Shown one piece after another: positions 16,906 to 24,532 of a stretch of 64,000 nt of DNA; the first letter of the stretch is position 1, and each line of letters opens with the position of its first letter. Made by a program: the position numbers and the translations under genes. Origin of the DNA: CAZGCA01 sp964524145 (GTDB taxonomy: Bacteria; Hydrogenedentota; CAZGCA01); NCBI GenBank assembly GCA_964524145.1, contig CAZGCA010000001.1, positions 124,001 to 188,000 on the forward strand, in the 5' to 3' direction. The notes beneath the pieces are model-generated. The model was not told the DNA's origin, searched no databases, and saw only the letters and a list, made by a program, of their open reading frames with translations.

Positions 16906-16968
16906 ATGAAGGTTGTGAATCCGAACAGTCTGGCTGGCAGGCATGAAGATGCTGAAAGCGCACTGTGA
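16906..16968 (+). CDS. Possible 20-residue leader peptide ORF
   Basis: ATG at 16906 has AAGGAGA six bases upstream and opens a 20-codon frame ending in TGA. A perfect TATAAT (16872-16877) lies 28 bases upstream, although no good -35 element is seen. The product (MKVVNPNSLAGRHEDAESAL) has no recognised similarity. It precedes the DUF6504 and homocysteine S-methyltransferase genes and could be a leader or a small protein. The strong ribosome-binding site is the main evidence. Confidence 0.3.
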   Translation: MKVVNPNSLAGRHEDAESAL

Positions 16969-17040
16969 CGGCAAGGCAAGATGGGGACGCTTCCCGTTCT
17001 ACTATACGCTCCTAGCGCTGAGCGAGATCGATCTACATTT

Positions 17041-17367
17041 ATGCAAACACAGTTCGTAAGTGAGCCGGTTACGCCGGTCGCCGGGACGATGGATACTGCC
17101 GGGATGGCGCGCGGTGAGCCCGGGTTGCCCCAGAAGTTCGTGTGGCGCGATGAAGAGTACACGGTGGCCGCTGTCCTCGAGAAATGGAAAGAGACGTCGG
17201 GGTGCAGAAGCGGCGCCGACGAACAGTACGTGCGGAAACACTGGTTCAAGATACGCACGACTGACGGCAGGGAGATGAAGCTCTACTTCGAGCGGCAAGC
17301 CAGATCCAAGGCGCAACGCAAATCGAGATGGTGGCTGTTCACCGTGAGCCGCAATGATACGTCGTAG
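17041..17367 (+). CDS. DUF6504-family small protein
   Basis: A roughly 108-residue protein whose second half matches the DUF6504 pattern: PQKFVWRDEEYTVAAVLEKW, a variable loop with EQYVRKHWFKIRTTDGREMK, then a basic segment and RWWLFTVS at the end. Members are short cytosolic proteins of unknown role, sometimes near DNA polymerase or phosphodiesterase genes in actinobacteria. ATG 17041 is only a guess, as neither it nor ATG 16981 has a clear ribosome-binding site. It ends 58 bases before the methyltransferase gene on the same strand. Confidence 0.6.
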   Translation: MQTQFVSEPVTPVAGTMDTAGMARGEPGLPQKFVWRDEEYTVAAVLEKWKETSGCRSGADEQYVRKHWFKIRTTDGREMKLYFERQARSKAQRKSRWWLFTVSRNDTS

Positions 17368-17425
17368 GAAGGTGGGTGCCATTGGCGGCCCGACAACCGA
17401 GCTATGACGCAGTGAGAGAACAACC

Positions 17426-18298
17426 ATGGACTTTGTGAAGTTCATCGAAAGCAACGAACTGATCCTGCTTGACGGCGCCATGGGAACGGAACTGGACAAG
17501 CGCGGGCTGATGTCCCATGGCCGGAACAACCTTGACGCGCCGGAGGCGGTGCTCGAGATACACCGGCAGTACGCCGAATGCGGCTGCCATGCGCTGACCA
17601 CCAACACGCTGACGATGAACCGTATCTTCATCGAGTCGCACAGTGTCGATGTGTCGGTCGAGGACGTGAACCGGGCCGGCGTCGAGCTGGCGCGGCAGGT
17701 CGCCGGCAAGCAACGGTACGTGCTGGGCAACATCAGCTCGACCGGGCAATTCCTCGAGCCGTACGGCACGTACAAAGAGTCGCAATTCTGCGACGCGTTC
17801 AAGGAGCAGGCCGAAGTCCTTGCAGAAGCCGGTGTCGACGGGTTCATCATCGAGACAATGATCGACCTGCGCGAGGCGCTCTGTGCTCTTCGCGCGTGCA
17901 AGGATGGCTTCTCGCTCCCCGTGATTGTCTCGATGGCGTTCGCCACCGAGGAAAAAGAGGGAAGGACGTTCATGGGAGACTCCGCCGCGGAGTGCGCCAC
18001 TGAGCTCACAGACGCCGGCGCGGACGTTGTCGGAGCCAACTGCGGCGATATCGATCCCTTCCAAATGGCCGTGGTTGTGTCACTGCTTCAATCGGCGACG
18101 CCCCTGCCCGTTCTCGCGCAACCCAACGCCGGCAAACCCCAACTGGTCGACGAGCAGACCGTATTCAGGATGCCGCCGACGCCCTTTGCCAGGGGTGTTG
18201 CAGAATGTGTCCAGGCGGGCGCGCGCGTTGTGGGCGGGTGCTGCGGCACGACTCCCGACCACATCCGTGCCGTCGTTCGCATGCTGTCCGAGACGTAA
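17426..18298 (+). CDS. Homocysteine S-methyltransferase-family protein
   Basis: A 290-residue Zn-dependent methyltransferase of the BHMT/MmuM/MetH N-terminal domain family. The opening ILLDGAMGTELDKRG is diagnostic, followed by GCHALTTNTLTMNR. Zn ligands are present: Cys206 in GANCGDI and Cys272-Cys273 in VGGCCGTTPDHIR. Members move a methyl group from betaine, S-methylmethionine or a corrinoid protein to homocysteine; the donor is not evident. The URO-D-type methyltransferase encoded upstream makes a corrinoid link conceivable. GAGAGA is a weak ribosome-binding site. It is followed by about 400 bases without a gene. Confidence 0.9.
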   Translation: MDFVKFIESNELILLDGAMGTELDKRGLMSHGRNNLDAPEAVLEIHRQYAECGCHALTTNTLTMNRIFIESHSVDVSVEDVNRAGVELARQVAGKQRYVLGNISSTGQFLEPYGTYKESQFCDAFKEQAEVLAEAGVDGFIIETMIDLREALCALRACKDGFSLPVIVSMAFATEEKEGRTFMGDSAAECATELTDAGADVVGANCGDIDPFQMAVVVSLLQSATPLPVLAQPNAGKPQLVDEQTVFRMPPTPFARGVAECVQAGARVVGGCCGTTPDHIRAVVRMLSET

Positions 18299-18568
18299 CG
18301 GCCAAAGAACGGACCGGCACGACGATCATCCACACTCGGCACGATGCTGTTCCACAAAGCGGTTCGTGTGGCCCGATCAGTCGGCGTGATCTCAATGCAA
18401 ATCCTCTCGATTCCGAAAAGGCGAGCCTTTCCATCTCAAGATGAAAACACACCCAGTCGGCCACCTTCAATCAAAACCACCCCGCGGCAGGCGCCTGTAC
18501 ATCGTCATCCTCCTCCAGCGCGCTCTTCACTGCCAAGCTCGGTCGGGCCGTGGGTATCACGACACGGT

Positions 18569-18598
18569 TTGACAAACGGGGTGTGGAATCCTTAGAAT
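18569..18598 (+). promoter_or_regulatory. Sigma-70 promoter of the acyl-CoA operon
   Basis: TTGACA (18569-18574), 18-base spacer, TAGAAT (18593-18598), with an AAGGAGGAGGG ribosome-binding site and GTG start about 110 bases downstream. The rest of the gene-free stretch 18299-18710 shows nothing else that I recognise. Confidence 0.75.
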
Positions 18599-18710
18599 CG
18601 GGCGAAGAGCGGTTTTGTTTCGAGGCGGGTCGCGGCGGGAAGTCCGGCTGCCGACGGTCTGTGACACGGCATGAAAGGCTTATCTGCATTCTGCATAAGG
18701 AGGAGGGTAC

Positions 18711-19853
18711 GTGGACTTTCATCTAACTGACGAGCAAATCGAGATCCAGCAGACCGTTCGCAAGTTTGCCAAGAACGAGATCGCGCCGATTGCGGAACAG
18801 ATCGACGCCGAAGACCGGTTTCCGGCGGAGCTGTTCAAGAAGATGGGCGAGATGGGTCTGATGGGGATCGTGATACCGGAAGAGTACGGGGGAACGGGTG
18901 CAGGCGTGGTGACGTTCTGTGTTGTCGGCGAGGAGATCGGTTGGGCAAGCGCTTCGGTCGCGCTCTCGTACGGTACCAGCTCGGTGCTCTGCGCGCACAA
19001 CCTTGCCTCGAACTGTTCCGAAGAGCAGAAGCGGCAATACCTCCCTGCGCTGGCGAGCGGAGAAAAAATCGGCGCAATAGCCATGACCGAGCCGGAAGCA
19101 GGCTCGGACGTTCTTTCGATGCGGACGTTCGCCGAAAAACGGGGCGACGAATACATCCTCAACGGCACGAAAACGTTTATCACCAACGGTTCCGTGGCGG
19201 ACGTGATACTGGTATACGCGCGAACCGACAAGGACGCCGGCCCAAGAGGGATCAGCGCGTTCATAGTCGAGAACACGTTTCCGGGCTTCTCGGTCGGCAA
19301 GGAGTTCAAGAAGATGGGTATGCGCGGGTCGGCGACGTCCGAGCTCGTTTTCGAAGACTGCCGCGTGCCCGCGGCGAACCTTATCGGGCAGGAGAACGGC
19401 GGTCTGAGAATCCTCATGTCCGGGCTCGACGTGGAGCGCGCCGTCGGCGGCTCTTTGTGCGTCGGCATCGCCCGGGCAGCGTTCGAGGCTTCTGTCAAGT
19501 ATGCAAAGGAACGCGCCCAGTTCGGGCAACCCCTCATCACGTTCCAGATGATAGGCGCGATGCTCGCCAACATGAGCACGGACATAGAAGCTGCGCGGTT
19601 GCTCACGTTCAAATCGGCGGCGATGTGCGACGAGGGTGTGCGCGCAACCGTCGAAGCCTCCCACGCCAAGCTCTTCGGTGCGGAAGCTGCCATGCGCGTA
19701 ACCACGGACGCCGTCCAGATACACGGCGGGTACGGCTACATGCAGGAGTTCGGCGTCGAGAGGCTGATGCGCGACGCGAAGCTTATGTCCATTGGCGGAG
19801 GCACTTCCCAGGTTCAGCAGCTCATCATCATGCGGGAGCTCATGAAAGAGTAG
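18711..19853 (+). CDS. Acyl-CoA dehydrogenase (isovaleryl-CoA dehydrogenase-like active site)
   Basis: A 380-residue FAD enzyme oxidising acyl-CoA to 2-enoyl-CoA, passing electrons to ETF. Motifs: MTEPEAGSDVLSMRTFAEK and FITNGSVADVILVYAR (FAD and substrate loops), RAQFGQPLITFQMIG, and IHGGYGYMQEFGVERLMRDAK. The usual C-terminal catalytic Glu of short/medium-chain enzymes is Gly here (GGGTSQVQQ), but Glu242 in SGLDVERAV occupies the alternative position used by isovaleryl- and long-chain enzymes, so the enzyme should be active on branched or unusual acyl chains. GTG start follows a strong ribosome-binding site. First gene of an operon with MaoC, thiolase-like and DUF35 genes. Confidence 0.95.
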   Translation: MDFHLTDEQIEIQQTVRKFAKNEIAPIAEQIDAEDRFPAELFKKMGEMGLMGIVIPEEYGGTGAGVVTFCVVGEEIGWASASVALSYGTSSVLCAHNLASNCSEEQKRQYLPALASGEKIGAIAMTEPEAGSDVLSMRTFAEKRGDEYILNGTKTFITNGSVADVILVYARTDKDAGPRGISAFIVENTFPGFSVGKEFKKMGMRGSATSELVFEDCRVPAANLIGQENGGLRILMSGLDVERAVGGSLCVGIARAAFEASVKYAKERAQFGQPLITFQMIGAMLANMSTDIEAARLLTFKSAAMCDEGVRATVEASHAKLFGAEAAMRVTTDAVQIHGGYGYMQEFGVERLMRDAKLMSIGGGTSQVQQLIIMRELMKE

Positions 19854-19894
19854 CAGGACGCACAGCGGAGTCCCCTACACCGAAGGAGGATTTC

Positions 19895-20359
19895 ATGGCA
19901 ACGCAGTCCAAAGGGTTTTACGAGGATTTCAACGTCGGCGACGAGTTCGTCTCTTCGGGCCGGACGCTGACCGAAGCGGACATCGTGGCGTTTGCCGGCG
20001 TTTCGGGCGATTTCAACCAGTTGCACATGGACGCGGAACACGCGAAGACGACCATATTCGGCGCGCGCATCGCGCACGGGCTGCTCGGCGTGACAATCGC
20101 GTCCGGTCTTGCGCTAAGGATCAAGGAGCTTAACGAAGACAACATCGTTGCGTTCCTTGGCATGACATGGGATTTCCTGAAACCGGTGTTTATCGGCGAT
20201 ACGCTGCACGTTGTGGAGAACGTGACCGAGAAACGTGAAACGAAGCACCCCGGTGTCGGTCTGGTCGTTTTTAGGCTCGGCGTGATCAACCAGCGCGGCG
20301 AGCGCGTCCAGGAAGGCGAATGGAAACTGCTGTACAGGATGCGTTCTGCTGAGCAATGA
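19895..20359 (+). CDS. MaoC-like hotdog enoyl-CoA hydratase
   Basis: A 154-residue single hotdog domain. The R-hydratase motif is intact: Asp39 and His44 in SGDFNQLHMDAEHAK, followed by GARIAHGLLGVTIASGL. Such proteins add water to 2-enoyl-CoA, the product of the preceding dehydrogenase. AAGGAGGATTTC precedes the ATG and 41 bases separate it from the dehydrogenase gene. Later segments (LGMTWDFLKPVFIGDTL) are family-typical. Steroid and alkyl side-chain pathways use such a MaoC protein together with DUF35 and thiolase-like proteins, matching the rest of this operon. Confidence 0.92.
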   Translation: MATQSKGFYEDFNVGDEFVSSGRTLTEADIVAFAGVSGDFNQLHMDAEHAKTTIFGARIAHGLLGVTIASGLALRIKELNEDNIVAFLGMTWDFLKPVFIGDTLHVVENVTEKRETKHPGVGLVVFRLGVINQRGERVQEGEWKLLYRMRSAEQ

Positions 20360-20414
20360 CAGCAGCCGAGCCCCTGGAATATCCCGGGCAGAAAACGAAC
20401 AACAAGGAGGCGCG

Positions 20415-20963
20415 GTGGCACTCAGAGGAGCCTTGCACACCCACTCGACGTGTTCCGACGGGGAGTTGACGCCCGCAGAAGTGGTGGAGGTCTACTCGAA
20501 GCTCGGATTCGATTTCGTTGCTTTGACCGACCACGATTTCCTCATGAAGCCCGGGTGCTACGACGGTCTGCCCGACTCGAGAAACGGGACGCTGATCTTC
20601 CCGGCGATCGAACTGACGGTATTCGAACGGGGTTATTTTCACGTCACGAGGATCTCCGGCGACCGTGACGAGCTCTACATTCTTGCCCATCCCGCCGAGT
20701 ACGACTTGACGCTCGACCAGATGGTCGAGCGAATAGAGAAGATAAAAGAGAAGATACCCGTCCATGCGGTCGAGGTGACTTCCAAAGGGTTCTATACCCC
20801 TGAATACGATGTGGACGAAATCCCGTATCCCAAGGTGGCCGCGGACGATTCGCACACTGAGTTCGGCTGCGGACGCGCATGGATAGAGCTCGAGTGCGAG
20901 AAGGACAAGGACGCAATTATCGACGCCATAAAACAGGGAAAAGCGAAGATGGGGTTTCGATAG
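20415..20963 (+). CDS. PHP-domain metal-dependent phosphoesterase-like protein
   Basis: A short PHP protein, 182 residues against the usual 220-290, from GTG 20415 after AAGGAGG. Metal-binding motifs are HTHSTCSDGE (residues 8-17), LTDHDF (about 36-41) and, later, ILAHPAEY and ADDSHTEFGCGRAW, which supply the remaining His/Asp ligands. PHP proteins hydrolyse phosphate esters or act in polymerase proofreading; the substrate is unknown. Its place between the hydratase and thiolase-fold genes suggests operon membership but no obvious chemistry. The TAG stop is immediately followed by a heptamer-repeat element. Confidence 0.85.
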   Translation: MALRGALHTHSTCSDGELTPAEVVEVYSKLGFDFVALTDHDFLMKPGCYDGLPDSRNGTLIFPAIELTVFERGYFHVTRISGDRDELYILAHPAEYDLTLDQMVERIEKIKEKIPVHAVEVTSKGFYTPEYDVDEIPYPKVAADDSHTEFGCGRAWIELECEKDKDAIIDAIKQGKAKMGFR

Positions 20964-21185
20964 TTGTCAGTTGCTATTGGGAACGGCATAACTAATGTCC
21001 TGTCAGTACACCGCAAACCCGTCATTGCGAGCCACCTTCAGGTGGCGTGGCAATCTCGCATTGTGCGCTTCGACCCCTTCTGTTTCATCCCGCTCGCGAT
21101 GGCGAAAGGCTCGGGCATTGCGAGAATGCCCGGACGGACATTGCTTATGCAGCAACTAACAACTGACTACTGACAACTGGCTACT
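20964..21185 (+). repeat. Gene-free element bounded by inverted GTCAGTN heptamers
   Basis: The left end, directly after the PHP stop codon, has GTCAGTT (20966-20972); the right end (21154-21184) reads AACTAAC, AACTGAC, TACTGAC, AACTGGC, the reverse complement of the same 7-base unit. Inside are a CGTCATTGCGAG-type repeat (21020-21060) with hairpin 21031-21046 and a second hairpin, GGGCATT/AATGCCC, at 21113-21131. No coding potential is seen. The right boundary lies just before the AAGGAGG of the next gene. The neighbouring element around the S23 gene has the same ends. Confidence 0.6.
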
Positions 21186-21209
21186 ACACAAGGAAGGAGG
21201 TGCTTGCGG

Positions 21210-22352
21210 ATGTCTGAGCGCGTTGCTATCTGCGCGGTAGCGCAAACGAAGTACGAGCGCGACAAGTGGCACCAACGGATGCAGGGCATGGCGTGGGAAG
21301 TCGTCAAGCAGGTCGTCTCCGAGACCGGGGTGGATTTCTCCGACGACGGAATCGAGGCGGCAATCACCGTCTCCGACGACGTCTTTGACGCCCGGACCAT
21401 ATCCGACTCGGCCATGACCGATGTGGTTGGAGCGCACTTCAAAGGGGAAGAGAAGGTTTCGGCCGACGGCTCACAGGCCGTGTATTACGGCGTTGCCACC
21501 ATTCTGTCCGGTCATCACGACCTCATACTACTCGTCGGCCACTGCAAGGAATCGCAGGCGGCCAGCCGCAACATGGTAACCCACGTCGCGTTCGATCCGT
21601 TTTTCACCCGACCGGTCGGACTCGATTACCTGGCCGCGGCAGCGTTGCAGGCTCAAGCGTACATGGAGAAATCCTCCGTCACGGAGAAGCAGCTAGCAGA
21701 GGTGGTTGTCCGTTCCCGCAAGTACGCAGCGATGAATCCTGTCGCACAGGAGACCGCACCGCTCACAGTCGAGGAGGTGCTGTCTTCTCCGATGGTCGCG
21801 GACCCCATCCGGGAGCTTTTCAGCTACCCCGTCTCTGACGGCGCCGTAGCAATGATCATGGCTTCCGAGGACCGCGCTGCGGAAATCACGGACAAACCGG
21901 TCTGGGTGACCGGGGTGGGCAACTGCTATGACAGCTTCTTCCTCGGCGAGCGCGATCTTGCAGGAACGTTCGCGCTTGCCAAAGCCGCGGAAAGGGCTTA
22001 CAAGATGGCCGGCATCAAGGGCGACAAGAAAGCGTTCGACGTCGTCGAGGTCGCCGACCAGTATGCTCACCAGCAGCCGCTATGGGCGGAGGGGCTCGGA
22101 CTTTGCGGCGAAGGGGAAGGCGGCGCCTGGCTCGCTGACAACGGTCCGGAAAAACAGCACGTGAACTGTTCCGGCGGGATGCTTGCCGGCAACCCTCTCA
22201 TCCTTGGCGGCATGGCCAGAGTCGCCGAGGCGGTGCTGCAGATCCGTGGACAAGCCGGCGACAGACAGGTGCCCGGAGCAAAATCTGCCGTAGCCCAGGG
22301 AAGCACTGGACCAGCTGGCCAGCTTCAGACCGTCGTGGTGCTCGAGGGGTAG
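21210..22352 (+). CDS. Thiolase-superfamily (SCP-x-like) protein lacking nucleophilic Cys, copy 1
   Basis: A 380-residue thiolase-fold protein. The start at 21210 is chosen because GGAGG sits nine bases upstream; the TTG at 21204 is too close. Where thiolases carry the acyl-accepting Cys there is ADGSQAVYYG (Asp86), and the usual C-terminal GHP is GNP (Asn328 in GMLAGNPLILGG), so it cannot use ordinary thiolase chemistry. VVEVADQYAHQQP and VAEAVLQIRGQ are otherwise typical of the SCP-x branch that pairs with DUF35 proteins. Such pairs act as thiolases or retro-aldolases. Likely forms a complex with one of the two DUF35 proteins encoded downstream. Confidence 0.85.
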   Translation: MSERVAICAVAQTKYERDKWHQRMQGMAWEVVKQVVSETGVDFSDDGIEAAITVSDDVFDARTISDSAMTDVVGAHFKGEEKVSADGSQAVYYGVATILSGHHDLILLVGHCKESQAASRNMVTHVAFDPFFTRPVGLDYLAAAALQAQAYMEKSSVTEKQLAEVVVRSRKYAAMNPVAQETAPLTVEEVLSSPMVADPIRELFSYPVSDGAVAMIMASEDRAAEITDKPVWVTGVGNCYDSFFLGERDLAGTFALAKAAERAYKMAGIKGDKKAFDVVEVADQYAHQQPLWAEGLGLCGEGEGGAWLADNGPEKQHVNCSGGMLAGNPLILGGMARVAEAVLQIRGQAGDRQVPGAKSAVAQGSTGPAGQLQTVVVLEG

Positions 22353-22808
22353 TGATCAGTGGTCAGTAGTCAGTGGTCAGTAGTCAGTTACGGGCTGTTG
22401 AATGGAGGGACAGGCTGTGGCCAGAGACTACAAGGGATTGGTGGTATGGCAGAAAGCGATGGATTTGGTTACGGAAGTGTATAGGGTTACTGCGCGATTT
22501 CCTGGTCCCGAGAAGTTTGGGCTTGTGTCACAGTTGCGAAAGGCAGCCGTGTCCGTTCCAAGCAACATTTCAGAGGGACAGGGAAGACTAACGCCTGGCG
22601 AGTTTAAACAGTTTCTCGGTCATTCACGCGGTTCGCTATTCGAAGTCGAAACTCAGGTGGCGATTGCCAGGAATCTCGAGATGATTGGCGAAGCTAAGGC
22701 TATCCAGCTGCAAGAGATGATAAGTGAGGTGGCGCGTTTGCTAAACGGCCTTATTCGTTCGTTGGAAACCAAGAACTGACTACTGACAACTGACTACTGA
22801 CTACTAGA
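22353..22808 (+). mobile_element. S23-gene element ended by inverted heptamer arrays
   Basis: Left array: GTCAGTA, GTCAGTG, GTCAGTA, GTCAGTT (22362-22389). Right array: AACTGAC, TACTGAC, AACTGAC, TACTGAC (22774-22801), the same 7-base unit inverted. The left array begins ten bases after the stop of thiolase-like gene 1 and the S23 stop codon lies inside the first right-hand unit. The whole stretch separates two genes that otherwise look paired, so it is best read as an insertion. Mobility is inferred; no transposase is present. Confidence 0.55.
22417..22779 (+). CDS. Four-helix-bundle protein (S23/23S rRNA intervening-sequence family)
   Basis: A 120-residue protein from GTG 22417, chosen because GGAGGGA lies six bases upstream, inside the ATG-led longer frame. 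The family signature is complete: YKGLVVWQKAMDLVTEVYRV, FGLVSQLRKAAVSVPSNISE, RGSLFEVETQVAIARN. These proteins form pentameric four-helix bundles, were first found encoded in rRNA intervening sequences, and are related to the Avd accessory proteins of diversity-generating retroelements. No reverse transcriptase or variable repeat is nearby. It has no functional link to the acyl-CoA operon and sits within inverted heptamer arrays, so it appears to be cargo of a small element. Confidence 0.9.
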   Translation: MARDYKGLVVWQKAMDLVTEVYRVTARFPGPEKFGLVSQLRKAAVSVPSNISEGQGRLTPGEFKQFLGHSRGSLFEVETQVAIARNLEMIGEAKAIQLQEMISEVARLLNGLIRSLETKN

Positions 22809-22822
22809 CAGAGGTGTTGGTA

Positions 22823-24016
22823 ATGAAGAAGAAGAAAAACCGGAACGCTGCAATAATCGGTATTGGCCAGACCAAGCTGTCCAGCCATCGGGAGGACGTC
22901 AACCAGCCTGAGATGGTCCACGAGGCGGTTGTCGAGGCTCTCGATGACGCCGGCATGACCATCGACGACGTCGATTGTGTCGTCCACGGCAACATGGAGT
23001 TGTTCGAGATGGTGCACCAGCCCGATATGTGGCACGTGATCGGCGACGGCGCGTACGGGAAGGCCGGGGTTCGCCTCACAACCGGCGGTACCACAGGTGC
23101 GACGCTTGCCTGCGCGGCGGACAACCTTGTCGCGTCCGGGCTGCACGACGTTGTCATGGCTGTCGGGCTCGAGAAGCTTCAGGAAGGGCACACAACCGGC
23201 GGCATCACCAACATGGCCGACCCGCTCTGGGGAAGAAGTCTCCAGACCGGGGCGCTGACAGGCACGACCGCGCACGACGTGATGGAGGAGTTCGGCGAGC
23301 AGCGGGCCAAGCATGCCTCCATGAAGCTCAGAGTTATCATGGACAAGCACGCCATGCTCAACGAGAAAACGCACCGCCGGTTCGGACTTACCGACGACCA
23401 GATAGAACCCATGGCCGAGAACTCGCCGCCTCTTGTCGGCGAACTGCGCATGATACACATGTGCTCGCAAAGCGACGGTGCCTGCGCCATCATCTTCGCA
23501 TCCGAGGAGAAGGCGGCCGAGTTCTGCGACAATCCCGCCTGGGTCGTCGATCACGAGACCGTGCACCGCGAGGAGACGCTGGCGTTTTTCGCAGGCACGT
23601 ACACGGACACCATGTCAACCCATCGAGCCGCCGCAGAACGCCTTTTCGCCCGGAACGGCATCACTGATCCCCGCAAACAGATAGACGTTTTCGAGCTGTA
23701 CGATCCGTCGAGTTGGTGGGGTCTTGACTGGATGCGCGAGTTTCTTCTGCTTGAAGGGGACGAGCACCTTAAGATGGTCGAGAACGACGATATCGCCATT
23801 GACGGTTCTTTTCCGATCAACCCATCCGGCGGCGTAGTCGCCGGTAATCCTATCGGAGCGACCGCACTGCTCCGGGTGGCCGAGGCGGCCATGCAGGTTC
23901 GCGGCACGGCGGGCGCGCACCAGGTGAAGAAAGACGTGAACATGGCCTTGGCATCGGGGTTCGGCGGGACCTTCTGGAGCGTGCTGATGCTGCTCTCGAA
24001 GCAGATGCCGCAATAG
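22823..24016 (+). CDS. Thiolase-superfamily (SCP-x-like) protein lacking nucleophilic Cys, copy 2
   Basis: A 397-residue protein from ATG 22823 after GAGGTG. It is a distant paralogue of the first thiolase-like protein. The region that should contain the catalytic Cys reads TTGGTTGATLACA (about residues 86-98), and the GHP motif is GNP (Asn342 in GVVAGNPIGATALLRVAEAAMQVRG). The fold markers AIIGIGQTKLSSHRED, LVASGLHDVVMAVGLEK and FELYDPSSWW are retained. Paired with a second such protein and two DUF35 genes it may form a heteromeric enzyme for C-C cleavage without an acyl-enzyme. Twelve bases separate it from the first DUF35 gene. Confidence 0.85.
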   Translation: MKKKKNRNAAIIGIGQTKLSSHREDVNQPEMVHEAVVEALDDAGMTIDDVDCVVHGNMELFEMVHQPDMWHVIGDGAYGKAGVRLTTGGTTGATLACAADNLVASGLHDVVMAVGLEKLQEGHTTGGITNMADPLWGRSLQTGALTGTTAHDVMEEFGEQRAKHASMKLRVIMDKHAMLNEKTHRRFGLTDDQIEPMAENSPPLVGELRMIHMCSQSDGACAIIFASEEKAAEFCDNPAWVVDHETVHREETLAFFAGTYTDTMSTHRAAAERLFARNGITDPRKQIDVFELYDPSSWWGLDWMREFLLLEGDEHLKMVENDDIAIDGSFPINPSGGVVAGNPIGATALLRVAEAAMQVRGTAGAHQVKKDVNMALASGFGGTFWSVLMLLSKQMPQ

Positions 24017-24028
24017 GAGAACGGACGC

Positions 24029-24532
24029 ATGAGCGAAGAACAGCCGAAACAGGAAATCATCGTCTCGCGGCAGGTCATATCGATACCGCAACGTTTTGCA
24101 ACCGGACCCGTCATGGGCCGGTTTCTGGAAGAGCTTCGCGACAACAAACGTATCATGGCGAACCGGTGCCCGAAATGCGGACGACACCAAGTGCCGCCCC
24201 GCGAGGTGTGCGCGGTCTGCCGCGTCGAGGCCGATCAGTGGGACGAGGTCGGACCGGAAGGCGTCGTTCGCCATTTCGACATAGTGTACTACGCCAGCCC
24301 CGACCCGTTGAGCGGTGAAGGGCGCGACGTTCCGTACGCTGTAGCGTGGATATTGCTCGACGGGTGCCACGGCGACGCCTACTTCTGGCACTTCTTGAAA
24401 GAGAGCGACCCGAACAAGGTCAGAAAAGGGTTGCGCGTGAGAGCCATCTTCAACGAAGAACGCACCGGTGCACCGACCGATATAAAATACTTCGAGACCG
24501 TAGAAGGGCAGGATTCGGGAGGTGAAACATGA
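24029..24532 (+). CDS. DUF35 Zn-ribbon/OB-fold acyl-CoA-associated protein, copy 1
   Basis: A 167-residue protein with an N-terminal helix, a rubredoxin-like Zn ribbon (Cys47, Cys50, Cys61, Cys64 in NRCPKCGRHQVPPREVCAVC) and an OB-fold (VRHFDIVYYA ... GLRVRAIFNEERTG). DUF35 proteins bind CoA esters and form complexes with thiolase-fold partners, as in archaeal mevalonate synthesis, benzylsuccinate oxidation (BbsAB) and steroid side-chain cleavage. Its direct neighbour is thiolase-like copy 2. The stop overlaps the next start as ATGA, so both DUF35 subunits are probably made in equal amounts. Confidence 0.92.
   Translation: MSEEQPKQEIIVSRQVISIPQRFATGPVMGRFLEELRDNKRIMANRCPKCGRHQVPPREVCAVCRVEADQWDEVGPEGVVRHFDIVYYASPDPLSGEGRDVPYAVAWILLDGCHGDAYFWHFLKESDPNKVRKGLRVRAIFNEERTGAPTDIKYFETVEGQDSGGET

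Noticed and set aside
16800..17040. Cobalamin or SAM riboswitch before the methyltransferase genes
   Set aside because: I searched for the conserved boxes by eye and saw none; a covariance-model search would be needed to exclude a diverged one.
18941..20359. 472-codon open frame covering the acyl-CoA dehydrogenase region
   Set aside because: Only its last 154 codons, from ATG 19895 with a strong ribosome-binding site, are real (the MaoC gene); the rest is a shadow of the dehydrogenase.
22417..22779. Accessory protein of a diversity-generating retroelement
   Set aside because: The fold family is related to Avd, but there is no reverse transcriptase, template repeat or variable repeat in the window.
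22362..22801. CRISPR array
   Set aside because: The heptamers are tandem without spacers and are arranged as two inverted arrays around a gene; no cas genes are near.
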